From: Bisporella sp. PMI_857
Lineage: Eukaryota > Ascomycota > Leotiomycetes > Helotiales > Helotiaceae
Length of the DNA stretch: 64,000 bases
NCBI GenBank assembly: GCA_021307315.1
Contig: JAJSPD010000013.1
Coordinates: forward strand, 620,001 to 684,000
Direction of reading: 5' to 3'
In this document: positions 21,946 through 34,300 of the stretch, one piece after another
Position numbering within the stretch: position 1 is the stretch's first letter
Layout of the letters: the number at the start of each line of letters is the position of its first letter
The notes under the pieces: generated by a model
Seen by the model: only the letters and a program-made list of their open reading frames with translations
What the model was told of the DNA's origin: nothing
Databases searched by the model: none
Translations under genes and position numbers: made by a program

Positions 21946-24438
21946 ATGGCTGAGCTCGACAACTACCAAACTCCATTAGCTACACGCTATGCGAGCAAGT
22001 CCATCTATTCCCTTTTGGTATCGCACTGTGCAACGCAGCTTTACTAACCATTCTTTACAGGCCCTGAGATGAAGACAATTTTCTCAGCTCGTACTCGTGC
22101 TACCACATGGCGCGAACTCTGGATTGCATTGGCGGAGGGTGAGAAAGCCTTGGGCATTGACATCTCTGACGAGGCTATTATTCAGATGAAGGCAAATGTC
22201 AAGATGACCGATAAGTGCTTTGCTGTTGCTGCGGAAGAAGAGAAGAAGCGTACGTTGTATTCCAAATTGGGATATCCAACCCGCTCTCCGTCCTGTTATA
22301 TGTTACCAATTCAATGTGCTATACAAGGTATCGATTTCATCGTCAGCTATTATTGCTAACAAACCACCGTCTAGGCCGTCATGATGTAATGGCTCATGTT
22401 CACGCATTTGGACAGGTCGCGTAGGTTTGAATCTCTATGTGCATCAGAAGACGTAGCAATTTATTCCGGCTTTGTTCTGTTTCTCGTTGCCAAAGTCGAT
22501 CAAGAACAACAGCCTTCACATGCCACCACTACACGAACTGATTCAAGCTAACGAATTGAATTCATAGGCCAGCAGCTGCAGGCATCATTCATCTTGGTGC
22601 TACTAGGTAAGCATATTCTTTCGCTGATTGGCATATTATTTTGTCTGGGTCGTTCAAGCTAGCTCAGGAGCTGGCACCTCGTTCATCTTACGGTCTTGTC
22701 TCTTTGAATAGTTATCAAATTCTTAAATACTTTACATTAAAATATGAGCCACGATGCTAATATACAGAGCAGCTGTTATGTAACCGACAATGCCGACCTT
22801 ATTTTCCAGAAGAGAGCTCTCGATGTGCTCCTCCCCAAGATTGCTACCATTATCTCTAAGTTATCAGAGTTCGCGGTCCAGTACAAGGGTCAGCTTCTCC
22901 GAGTAAAGCCGTCGGCATTGGAGTTTCCATGGCCTGTTTTGCTCTCAAGACATGTATGTCTTGAGAGTAATACACCCCTGAAACAGCTCCACACTCTAGA
23001 AGCGTGCTCGAATAGGCAAAACTAACCTGAGATTCTGATATAGGACTGCCTACCTTGGGCTATACCCATTACCAACCAGCCCAATGCATCACTGTCGGTC
23101 GCCGCGCAGCGCAGTGGGTTCAAGACTTGGAGATGGACTTGAAGGATATTCAATATGTTCGCGATGGATTGAAATTCCGGGGTGCGCAAGGCACAACTGG
23201 TACTCAAGCTTCTTTTATGGCTATTTTCGACAATAACGGCGACAAGATTGACGATCTCAACAAGATCCTCTGCGAGAAATTTGGCTTCCCAGGTTGCTAC
23301 TTCATCTCCACCCAAACTTATTCCCGCAAGGTTGACTTACAAATCGCAAACGCTCTTTCTGCCTACGGTGCCACTGTTCAACGAATCACATCGGATATCC
23401 GTCACTTGGCCGCCCAAAAGGAAATGGAGGAGCCATTCGAGAAGGATCAGATCGGTTCAAGTGCCATGTAAGTGTCCCTTTTCGAAATCGTATCCGACGT
23501 GCCTTTTCTGGAATTATCCTTCTGCATCACACTTGTATTGAGTGTTCTTAATGTATAGGTCCGCAAAGCTTGTTATGAGGTTGGATTCCCTTGTGATCTT
23601 AGTTAACGTATTTCTCATGTAGGGCATATAAGAGAAATCCAATGAGATGTGAGCGTATCGCTGGTCTTGGTCGTCACCTTGCCAATTTGAACAAGAGCGC
23701 CAGTGATACATACGCTGCCCAATGGTTCGAGCGTACCCTTGATGATAGTGTAAGTAGTTCCCTCGCCAGTATTTTGTTCCACTGAAGTTATGTGATCTAT
23801 GAGACAACATCCAATGAACACTGACATTGAACCCGCCTAGGCCATTCGCCGCATCACTATCCCAGAGTCGTTCTTAAGTGCTGATGCTGTTTCCATGACA
23901 CTCGACAACGTTGTATCTGGCTTGGTTGTTTACGAAGCTCGTATTCGTTCTCGTCTGATGGAGTAAGTGATGCTGTGGCCCCTAAGAGCCCTGCCTGGTT
24001 GTTTAGATGATTTCTGTTCTTAGCATCTGCGAGTACTTCGAGAAAGAACCAGCCTAGAGATCTAAACTTAAAAGCGGTGACTAACCCACGTTTAGGGAGC
24101 TCCCATTCATGGCTACCGAAAACATCATCATGAAGCTCGTCTCACTTGGTGGATCTCGACAGGAGGCACACGAGGAGATCCGCGTCTTAAGTCACCAGGC
24201 GTCTCAAGTCGTCAAGAAGGAAGGCGGCAAAAATGATCTGATTGAGCGTATCAAGAAGACTGAGTATTTCCGCCCAATCTGGGGCGACCTCGATTCAATC
24301 CTTGATCCTGAGCTCTATGTTGGCAGATCGGCACTTCAAGTTGAACGATATTGTGGTAAGGATGGAGAGATCCAAAAGACTCTACTGCCGTACAAGAAGC
24401 ACATTGACTCTAGCAAAGCCGTAGAGTTGACGATTTGA
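21946..24438 (+). CDS. ADE13: adenylosuccinate lyase
   Basis: Nine exons: 21946-21994, 22061-22249, 22375-22420, 22568-22606, 22773-22888, 23044-23467, 23623-23749, 23841-23962 and 24096-24438. They close to 484 residues (yeast Ade13 482). The start [17 protein letters not shown] and the lyase signature [13 protein letters not shown], the flexible catalytic loop of the fumarase/aspartase superfamily, are clear. The enzyme cleaves SAICAR to AICAR and adenylosuccinate to AMP in purine synthesis, as a cytosolic homotetramer. Intron 1 (21995-22060) is GC-AG, donor GCAAGT, branch TACTAAC; the correct reading YASPEMKTIF needs it. Intron 6 (23468-23622) contains a phase-compatible 21-nt segment with splice borders. 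Confidence 0.95.
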
Positions 24439-26187
24439 GAGCACTTGCTCCTGATTTTCTTTTATGATTATTTTCTGGCGCATATGCATGATTGGAGTTG
24501 TGGACGGGAATGATTCATGAATTCTGGAAATGGCGAGGATTGCGAGGAGGCCTCTTCCAGGATATCAAGTGCAACAGGCACAAGAATAAAATTGTGGTTT
24601 TTTATTTTTGCAACGTCTTCAGCCACTATGTAACACCTGCAACGGCATACCACGAGTCAAAATGTTGGTGATGTGATCATATAGGCTCTGCCAAGCGGCG
24701 TAGCTTTCCCACAGAGTTCCTGTCGCTCTCACTATTACTCTTTCTAATGCTTATTTCTGCTTGCTTGACTTTGCTCAGCCTTTCACAACATGGCTTCTGA
24801 AAAGGAGAGAAAGGTAGACATGGAAGGAAGGAGAGGGGTGCAGTTTTTTGGCGCAGTTGCTCTCGGCTTCCTTGATCGCTACTCAAAAAAGAAATCGTCC
24901 AGCATGAGAACTTGGAAGTTAGTTTTGCAGCTGAATTATCTGCGCAATGATATTTACCCAATAACAAGACACAGGTGCTGTACTCATTTCATGCACGTAA
25001 AGAGAGGGTGACCAACATCGTTACCAAGATGACTTCACCGGGAACCACCTCATCTTCCCCGTTCCTAGTGTTGAGAACCTGCACTGCCATTTTATTGTCG
25101 ATTTTTCAAATAGTTGATTGGTTAAGTAGATCCGAGCTGGCCAACAAGACATCAGCTTGAAAGCAACCTATTTAGGAAATATATAAGGTAACCTCCAGGA
25201 GTTCAGGCTCTGTGTGGCCATCAAGGAACGTAATTTAGGCTACGTACCAGCTTTAGAAAATGAGGTTGCGCAGGATGATATGTTGGTGGCGTCGAGTAGC
25301 CGTTCAAAAGATCTTTCGGTTTCCATATCTGGGAGACCGGTATCTGCTCGCATGTTCTAATCGATGTCTCAGATTGTGGGGGTACTACATGAACACTTTC
25401 CAGTATTGGTGCGGAACAATAACACCCACCAATCTGTACCCACCTCAGTTCGTCGAAGGCTAGAGACACAAAGTTGGTTATGCAACAACAAGGTTGTACT
25501 AGAGCTTACGGAGTATCTTATTCTGAACCCTTGAAGAGCTATCAGCTTACGGTCGTCGCGTGGGGACTGGGGCCCTGCATTCTCATCACATGCATTAAAT
25601 ATTCATTGCGTTATCTGCCATACTGTGAGGAAGACTTCAACAAAATTGATGAGTGATGCAAAGAAGATGTTCCATGTACAGTACTTAGTGGGCAAGGTCT
25701 CCACAAAAGCACCAAAAAAAGCCTCGCTAAATATTTCAAGGCAGCGCTTTTAGATCTGCGAAGAAACTTTTTGGTGTCTCTTATTGGCTGGGTAATTACC
25801 GGAGGGTTGATTACAATTAACTATTGAAGTTAGTTTATCGCCCCAATAGTAAAAACGGTCTGGCTTTCGTACCACAAACTAAAGGGTGGGAATAAGCGCT
25901 TAATGTCGCGTGTGTTGGATGTGTTACAAATGATAGGCTGGCATTGCCGCGCTGACTGTATTATATGCAAACCACATGGCAACATGGAGCAAACTACGAT
26001 AAGACTGTGCCTCCGGCACGGGACGCTCGAAACCATCCTAAGGCTGTTGAGTGCTTCTTCTGCATTTCTGATTTCTCCGAGGTAGAAGTTGAGACTTCGG
26101 GCTGCCTTTAGGCTTGAGAATCGTTCCAATCAATCTTTCATACACTAATAATTTCAAGCAACTCCAGCCTAATGCAAATATTTAAGT

Positions 26188-26613
26188 CTAAGAAAATATT
26201 GTCTTGGAACAAGTTCTCTTGTATTCATTCCCTTTGATATCAAACCGGCAGCCAGAGTGTGGTAGCGGCTGAGTCGTAGGTGAAACGACTGGCTGCCACA
26301 CCCCAAATCCTTCAACGATCTTTTCTGCATGAGCCGAAACGTTCTTGCACCAAAAGTGGCGCCGCCACCTCTGAGATCTTATCTCGCCGAATAATGAAGG
26401 AAAGTTCTGGTTCCCATATTCTTTCGTGGTCAGCCATGATGGCTTTCCCAAGCCTCTTTTCCAGCAAGATCTCAAATACTTTTTGTTCCATGAGTAAAGC
26501 GGTGCATTAGTTTCTGATTGGCATGTTCGTAAAATTTCCCATTCTAAGGATGCGTCAGACGGTACTAGCCTATGATACTCGTCATGAATCACATGGGCCT
26601 GAACCAAAACCAT
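26188..26613 (-). CDS. possible orphan protein of 141 residues
   Basis: ATG-started frame (MVLVQAHVIHDEYHRLV) with a composition plausible for a globular protein: tryptophan- and arginine-rich in the middle (SQRWRRHFWCKN), cysteines near the end. No domain was recognised, and it could be part of a larger spliced gene or chance. It is the best coding candidate in this gap. Confidence 0.25.
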   Translation of the reverse strand: MVLVQAHVIHDEYHRLVPSDASLEWEILRTCQSETNAPLYSWNKKYLRSCWKRGLGKPSWLTTKEYGNQNFPSLFGEIRSQRWRRHFWCKNVSAHAEKIVEGFGVWQPVVSPTTQPLPHSGCRFDIKGNEYKRTCSKTIFS

Positions 26614-29055
26614 GATTCAGAATGTCGAGAATAGAAACGTGAAGGGAGGTGCATGAGATGCTCGTGTCACCGCAAAGTTTACCAAAGAAGTACAGAAGTG
26701 TCCGCACCCCTATCACACCACTGGGCTGGATCTCCACCCTGACAGGTCGATGACACCTATTTGGATGGCTCGTAATTTGGGTAATATTACTTACCGAGCC
26801 TTACCTTGTATACCCTGAGCTTAGTAGAACGGGTAATCTATACCCGACCGCCGTAGTAAAGATTGAGTGCTGACAACGTCTTGATCAGAAATTGGAATTT
26901 GTTCTAGAAGAACTTGCCACAATTTATCAGCCGTTTTTTGAAATTCTTGACATCCTGCACAGGAATTTGGGACAAGGTCTTGCTGGTCATTCTTTCCCCA
27001 CTGCTAAGTCTACTTAAACCATTTCGGATAAGACTTAGTTCATCCGGACTTTCCCCCGAGTCCACCTGCCTGGTGGAGAGAAGAGCGTCAGGTGATCATA
27101 ATGCGCTGTTATTGTTTTTTACATTTGATTATGGGTACATGTTTGGAAACTTTTAAAGATCAATAATTCACTGATGAAAGATCGACGGCGTGCGACTGCA
27201 GTTCCTCTCTTTGAAGGATTCGTGCAACACATCGATGGCGCAACTTGTACCTCGACGGCGCAGTAATCACGCCGTTGGCTGCCGGTACTCGATTCGTTCT
27301 CGGAGCAAATCAGATTCCGATCTCCGCAAGAAATTGTGGTGAAATAATCTGGCATCGTCGGTGCCGACGGCAACGAGGCTTGATCCATCTTTTTCGTCTT
27401 TTAAAGGAGATTTAGCGTTCCATTTTGCTAGCGCCTGTGCGAAGCTTATCTGTTCATTCATCATCTCGTCTGTTCAGTTTGTTCATCTTATGTGCACCCT
27501 AGTACCATACAAATAAAACCAAGTTTTTGAACTTACTACAAGTCTTCATCATAGCCAAGCTGTACTGTCTCCAAACCAAACATTCATGAGCAGAGCAGCT
27601 TTATCTCCATGGATTCAGCTCTACTATGGATAAAGCCATATGGAGTTACCGTCGAACCAATTCTAGAAACTTGGAAAGGATGCAGATACTACCCCACCAC
27701 GTTCATTGACCACGAGGCGTCGAGGATTCGATTTGGGGGAGGGGAACAAAGCAACCCTTGGCATACACCTGAGTTTTTCTTTCAACTCACCCCAGCACAG
27801 TCTCCTCATCCACTACCACCCGCTGGCCCCTGCATCTTCCCAACATCAACTTATCGACCCCTCTCAGGCCTTGAAGCAGCCGCGGCTCTTGTTGCCCTTG
27901 CGACCATCAAAACTAGGCATGAAACGCGCGCGCTTAATGGCCAACCCTGTAACGTTTTGTCTCTGACCAGCCTCGTCTGGCTAACTCTTTACGCAAAGAC
28001 GAACGTCTACGGGCCAACCAGAGACCCGTCCATGCTCTTGCCGTAAGGATTCGAATCCTAATGGCTGAAGCGTACACACACCAATTAAGCATGCCTGCTA
28101 AAGCTACTCGGCCACTCGCGAGCCTGTCGCTGTCTGTGCGGGAAATAAGGTGGGCCGGCTCTGCCAGGCACCATCAGACCATCTGATGCCCACGAGCCCA
28201 GCCAACCAAGGCTATGGTGCACACCAAGTCCAGCACGATATCCTGTTTGGGACCAACCCCTGGCATGGATGGTCCTCGTCAAGACAAATGAAAGACCAGG
28301 ATTTTAGAAGCCCATGTATAGCAAAGCCCACCTGTTATCGTACGCCCCATAATTCCCGTGTCAGTTTTCACGTAAAAGTTGCACACAGGAAATCAAAGGT
28401 GTATGCAGTGTACAACAAACAGAGCAGTACCCTGGCAAAACAGAATGGCACCCTAGATAAGGGATGGTGCGGTTTCTGACTTTCTTTCATGTGTTTGGGG
28501 GGTTTAGCTTGTCTATACGAAAGGTGAGCAAAGAGAGCCGGGCTGAAAGTACCCTCGCATATGATCCATATGTAAGTCAATATGTAAGATTTCAGTCTGT
28601 CACGTACCGATGCGTCAACTCTGTCAATGACTCAATAAGGCTGATGGATGAACGGGGCAATCATACTCCTTTCGTGCCATTCACCGCAGTCTGGGAGCGC
28701 GGCCCAAACTTTCTTTCTTCCATAGGGGAATTTAGACGCTGTTGGCGCTTCCATGGGACGCAGGGGTCAAGGTACAAGGGAAAGGTGCCATGCATACATG
28801 GCTTTTCTCGATGTGGGTGGCCGTTTGGGGGCCGCATTTACAACGGGTCTCCACTCGCTATTGCGGTTGGCTGGGTGCTGAAGAATGGTGTAGGCTGAAG
28901 CAGTCCATAACGATGGACGCCTTCGTTTCCCAAGCCTCGCTGCCATCATCATGGATGAATATGATGATTGGATAGGTCGGAGGATACCAATGTCATATTG
29001 GAGCCTTGAATGGTACGGTGCCATCTTCCATGCCAGACCACGTTTTCTGGGACTT

Positions 29056-29110
29056 GCATACCTCTGACGAGGTATGCGAAAAGGTATGCGAGAAGGTATG
29101 CGAGAAGGTA
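29056..29110. repeat. hairpin followed by a 12-bp tandem repeat
   Basis: GCATACCTC (29056-29064) and GAGGTATGC (29069-29077) form a perfect 9-bp stem with a 4-nt loop. The right arm is the first unit of a 12-bp repeat, GGTATGCGARAA, repeated three times from 29071 to 29106 and ending in a partial unit. It lies about 0.85 kb past the zinc-finger stop codon. Confidence 0.8.
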
Positions 29111-29943
29111 ACGTGAGCGAGCGTGCGCACAGTAGGCAAACTGAGTACGTTCTTTGCTTGTATCTTGCGTAGAGTACATGAAATCCAAGCGGACATAAGC
29201 TATAGAAAGAAGATCAAACTGCCAAATAATGAGTTTCTCCATGTGCTTGCTCGCAAAATGCCCCTTCCCTCTCCTTCTCTTCTCGTGCCATGTGTCCTCC
29301 AAATACATATAATCGTACAGTATGTCCAATCCCAATCCAAACCAAAGAGGGTATTCTAAAAGTGTCCTCCATCTGTTCCACCCTTTGAACTCCATAAATG
29401 CCATCCAACAAAATGTTTCCCTTCCCAAACCCTAAATATCGTATAATCGTAAAACGACAAAGATAGTGAGACATAATCGTCTCCAGAAGTAAATGCGGTA
29501 TGCGATAAATGCGAAAAAAAACCCCTTTGTCCTCCTGATCGTTGACATCGAATCGTTCAACTGCTAATCTCGTTGTGCTGACATCTTGCATGACAAGTAA
29601 CCTAGACCTTATCTCAGCCGCCCCCAAATTAACAACCCTTGAAAATACAAAAGCATGTGGGTGAGATTTCAAAATATATTTTCCGATATGCGAAATAACG
29701 AGTACTGGAAGATGCCTTGCTGACTGCATGATTGGAGAGCCTGTTGCGCTAAACCCTGATGCTGCTCTGGCTTCTTCGCTGTACATTATACGTCACACCA
29801 TCTGGTGTTCCATGTGTGAGGTGCTGCCTTGCGTTGATTGTTGCATGTGTTGGTCGGATTCTGCTCCTCTCTGCCAAAATTCTTATAATGTAACGATATT
29901 GTAACAAAACATAACGCGCCTGGTTCGGCTGAGTGATATCTTC

Positions 29944-31383
29944 TCAGTTCGACCACACAGGTTCCCCTTGCGGATCTACCGGTGTCAAGTAGTTCTGTCG
30001 CTGAAGGTATTCACCTGCCGAGGCTGACGTGAGAGATAACTCATGTGGGCCATGGGTGGAAGCTGTTCCTGGAGGCGGGGTGAAGTGGGCTGAAGAGCTG
30101 TAAGAAGGCTGTCTGGACAATTCTGTACCAGGTCGTGCGATGAGACCTCGTAATGAATTTGGGTCCGCAGTGGTGAAGGCTTGTGGCCGGAAGTCCACCG
30201 TCTCAATATCGAACCGTTTGGAGCAACCATCCTCCATGTGTCTGTAAAAGCTAATTAATCATTCTGCTTTTGAGCTAGGGATTGTTAATGTCGCATACCT
30301 TCTGAGAGTGTCTTTCCGGGCAAAGTAGCGGCTGCAGTAGTCGCATCGATGATTTCGTTGCTTCATGTGTACGCTCTGGTGATGTCGTTGCAAATCGGTC
30401 TTTCTGACAAACTTCTTATTGCAGTCCTTGAGTGGACAAGGGAATGGATACTCTCTACTTGCGTCGTGGGTTTCCATGTGAGCCTTATAGTTGTAGCTAC
30501 GACCGAAAAGTTTCCCGCAACCCTTGACCGTGCATTGGAAGTTCGCGTCCTCCTTGGTCGTGAGCTTCCGTATTCCACGTGTCCGAGCTATAGTACTTGG
30601 GCCATGCCGGCGGTCTAGAGACCTGGCCGGTGATCTTTCTTGACTCTCTGAGCGCCGATCATAAGGTGGGATGGGCAGGCTGGATATTGAAGGGAGGTCC
30701 TGGGACGTGGTGTATTCTACCTTAGACCAACCGAGATTATTCTGGTCGTTGTAGAAATTACCATCGAGGGTTCCTGGATATGGATTTGCTGTTGAAAGTA
30801 GAGGATGGCTCATCTGAGGTGAGCTCATCATGATGGAATCATTACTTGTTGCGTAGCCTGAGTGGTGGTCTTCCATTTTGATACGAGGAGTGTACGAGTC
30901 AATAGATCCAGCCTGTGTAAATATTTCTGAAGCTGGAGCAGACGAGAATGAAGAGCGTTGTGATGTATTTCCGGAAAGTGCTGGAGATGCGGGTAGTATT
31001 GCGACTTCTGCAGTTTGGGCAGAATATATATCATGTGTGTACGAAGCTGAAACTGTAGAATGGTATGGAGCGAAAGGATCATACTCTGCTGAAAGCACAC
31101 ATGAGAGAGCCTGTGATGACCTGGGAGTATTATGCTGTTGCAAAATGGTATTTGCCCACTCGTTGGTTGCGATGGATGCCTGTACGCTTGAATTCGAGCC
31201 CACGGCTTCTTCCACTGGTGATCCTGTCATTGGACACGGATATAGCCCTATGCCTGGATGGGATTCTGTTGATCTGTACCGTGAGTCACTTTGAGCAGGT
31301 GATGGATACTCATACAGAGGCTCAGGATTCGAAGAATATGATAATGGGGTGGGTGATCGAGCGGATTGTGGGGTCAAATCCAT
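29944..31383 (-). CDS. C2H2 zinc-finger transcription factor
   Basis: Two exons, 31383-30299 and 30241-29944 (57-bp intron splitting the last finger), 460 residues. The first 260 residues are Ser/Pro/Thr/Tyr-rich and likely activating or disordered. Three zinc fingers follow at about 280-370: CTVKGCGKLFGRSYNYKAHMETH, CPLKDCNKKFVRKTDLQRHHQSVH and a C2HC-like CDYCSRYFARKDTLRRHMEDGC. A basic TRGIRKLTTKED stretch precedes them. The C-terminal 85 residues are again Ser/Pro-rich. It should be a nuclear DNA-binding regulator; I cannot assign a named orthologue. It is isolated by long gene-free flanks on both sides, as is common for regulators with large control regions. Confidence 0.9.
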
Positions 31384-34300
31384 CTTGATAGAGGATGAGG
31401 AAGATCACAGTACGGAGTATATAAAGCAGATGATGACCGTGACACAGACGGTGCGGGTCAGCAGCCAGTCCGGGAGAGGAAGCCAACGGCTTGATTGAGT
31501 GGTGCGGTGAGGGCTGTTTAAGTTGCTCTCAGCTGAAGTCTGATTGGTGAGTTTATGTAAAACAGGATCAGGCACATAGGCAGACCGGAGTTATCGAGGA
31601 TCGCAACGTAAGATCCTTTTGCTGTATCTAACAGTTGAACAACCAACAAGTTGTAGATTGGATTCTGAATAGAAGGCTTGTAGGGTTGAAGAAGGAGGCG
31701 AGGAAGGAGTCTAAATGTATCTTCTCAAGGCAGACTATACTTGATTGCATGGAATAGACATGTCAACACAAATGGGGTTGGTCTAATGCTAATCTATATT
31801 TTATTCAAGGATATCCGGCAGTGCTGGAGTGCTGGAGAGAAATAGAAAGTGACAGGGAAAGTCAGAGCAGGAGAAGGTAGAGAGGTAGGGGGTACTTGCT
31901 CTAGGACCCTGGGATGGAGGAGCAGGGATAAGCTATGATCCTAGCAGTGTGCTGATGGCCGCTTCAGGCTGCAGAAGTGCAGCTCACCCAATCTTAGTGG
32001 GAAAAACCGACACAAAGGTACCTTTCTGCTCGCGAGCAGGGTTGATTCCATGGGTTGTAGGGGGGGACGATCGTTAATAGTGGCGGTGGAAACGTTTATT
32101 TGGAGCATGGTTGGCATGGACCATCAGCCTCCTGGGCGAGCATGGGCAAGCAGATGAAGGAGGAGAAAGATGAAGCATGGGAGCCAGGCACGAATCCTGG
32201 GTTGATTCCTGACTGACAGTTTACCAAAACACTCCACTACCTATTATACAATTATTAGCTCATGCGTAACAGATTATACGCGGCAATGCAACCCCCGAGT
32301 AAGACTCGATTATAGAGTCAACATGTAGCCGAAACCGCCTTATGCTCATGGTCAGATTAAGAGCATGCAATCAAAACCATTATTACAACCGAGCCCTACT
32401 AATTCTGTGCTGGCCAACGTGTCGTGAATAGTAGTGCTGACGGGGGCCGCACCTTAGGTCTAGCTTTCTAAGCGCGCCATATGCGTGGCTGCCAATCGTA
32501 ACTTCGATGAGGTACCAAACTAATCGCTTGTATCCAGGCTGAAGGCATTTCCCAATTACCATTAATGGACATCATACACGAGCATTAGTACCCACATAAA
32601 ACATGGGCATATCACTGTAATTTTGTGCATCATTTACCTCCGTTACGAGCCTGTCTCTCACACTGGGGATGGATGATGATGATTAATATTGGAGCCGTGG
32701 GCAAGGTCTCCACCTAATGGGAACACCAGCATGCTTGACAGTATTATGATAACGTTTGTCATTATAGCAGGACCATGAAGATTGTTAATAGGCGGGGCTG
32801 CACTGAATTTGGAGCATCTGCTCTAGAACTCTAGAGCCCGCCATGGAGTGATGAATGACATGGTGCCGGTAGCCGTCGTTTCCTTCCACCAACTTAACAA
32901 GATGACAGCTGGCGTAATGTGAGTTCCTATCAAGAAGATTTAGTGTATACGATTTAGAAGAAGCAAATTTCAGCGGAATTTGGTAAATGGTTTTGGTTAA
33001 TATTCCCTCCTGTACATATTGTAGGAGTTATACACTAGCCAATTAAGCGTGCGTAACAACATTGGATCAACATTAAACCTACTGAAGAGGCCATTTTCGA
33101 AGCCTAACTCCGCCGCCAGATCATCCAAACGGCTAGATTATGCGCTCCCGAGACCGCGGTCGGCGTGTAATTCAGGGCCGAACTACTGGCTAAACGCTGA
33201 TGGTTGGGTGCACACTAACCCATACGGTGACCGTCTCTTGGCGTAATGTGATGGGATTGAACCTTGGGAGGGGGATCAACGCACAGCCCCAAGTCCTCTG
33301 TCGCAAACTTATGCAAGCAGCGCGAATTGTGCTGGCACAATTGCGACCCGCATACTGGCGTCTTTAAATAGGTATTGTAAATTCACACCAAAGCATATCG
33401 AGGTCACCATGCGAGCTTCCAAACAAAACCCAACATTTGTTGGCTTGATCGGTCAATATTGGTCTGAAATAATTTCGCAAGGGCACACGCTGTTCCTGTG
33501 GCAGTGTTATTTGTGTTTTGCCGGAATAACAAAAGGTATCTTTTCCTTAGTAGTCATATTATTTTCAGTGTTATTAATAATAAATAGTGGAGTCAAGGGT
33601 TATAAAAGCTCATGAATTGTGACTTCACCCTTCCCTGAAGAGGAATGCCCTTTGGATGAACCAATTTACATCGTAAATTGTCAGTCTTTCTGTGTTGCTT
33701 TAGTCATTGATCTTGTCTCAGATACTGTGTCATGAGCGACACTTCGTGGATCGTGCTCCCATACCAGTACAGTAGAGTTTTGACTTTCGGGAAAGCCCTG
33801 CAGCCATCAAGGACTTGGAGCCGTGCTCCCGAAGCGATCCAGTCGCATCGTACACCATTTGAAGTAAGTAATCTGCAGTAACAATCTGAAAGATCAGCCG
33901 GCGTTGCCCGATGTAGCTCTCTCCGATGTACTCCGGATACATCTCCATGTATTTTCACCATCTGTCGTTATGAAGCTCGTGGCAACCCTGCTCAAACCAT
34001 CATATCTAGATTTCAGCCAGAGCCTTTACTCCGGACTTTGGTCTCCGCGCTGTACTATGGAAGAGTGAGCGGCCGCGACTCCTCATACACTTCCGGAGTT
34101 ACACCAAAACCATTATTGACGCATCTTCATGATTGCTGATCTATTCAAGGTTCGTTGCCACACCATAAAACAATTGTCGTGGTGATACAGAGTCCAACCT
34201 ATTGCAAATCTCAGACGTGAATTCTTACGTCAGTCATCTCCTGAAACGTGCATGCAATTAGTCTTATGATATTTTTGAACGAGCATTCGAAGGCGGGCAT

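Larger units (their letters stand above)
24439..29943. other. 5.5-kb gene-poor region
   Basis: Sits between ADE13 and the zinc-finger gene. It contains one 141-codon ATG-started frame (26188-26613, listed separately), a 145-codon frame at 27609-28046 that I do not trust, and a hairpin plus tandem repeat at 29056-29110. The last kilobase before 29943 may be 3' UTR of the zinc-finger gene. No transposon ends or tRNAs were supported; a palindrome GGATTCGAATCC near 28050 looks like a T-arm but is not one. Confidence 0.4.

Noticed and set aside
25700..25785. Inverted CACCAAAAA/AAACTTTTTGGTG tracts as MITE ends (also at 19727)
   Set aside because: The match is short and A/T-rich, without a target-site duplication or a shared internal sequence.
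27609..28046. 145-codon ATG frame as a gene
   Set aside because: Its composition is low in typical domain signals, it has no recognisable motif, and overlapping frames are equally long. It is probably chance in a GC-richer patch.
28040..28062. T-arm-like sequence GGATTCGAATCC suggesting a tRNA
   Set aside because: It carries an extra base before TTCGAAT, the stem does not pair in tRNA register, and no D-arm, anticodon arm or acceptor stem could be folded on either strand.
33240..33275. GGTTCAATCCC on the minus strand, a B-box match
   Set aside because: The T-stem pairs only two bases and no cloverleaf forms around it.
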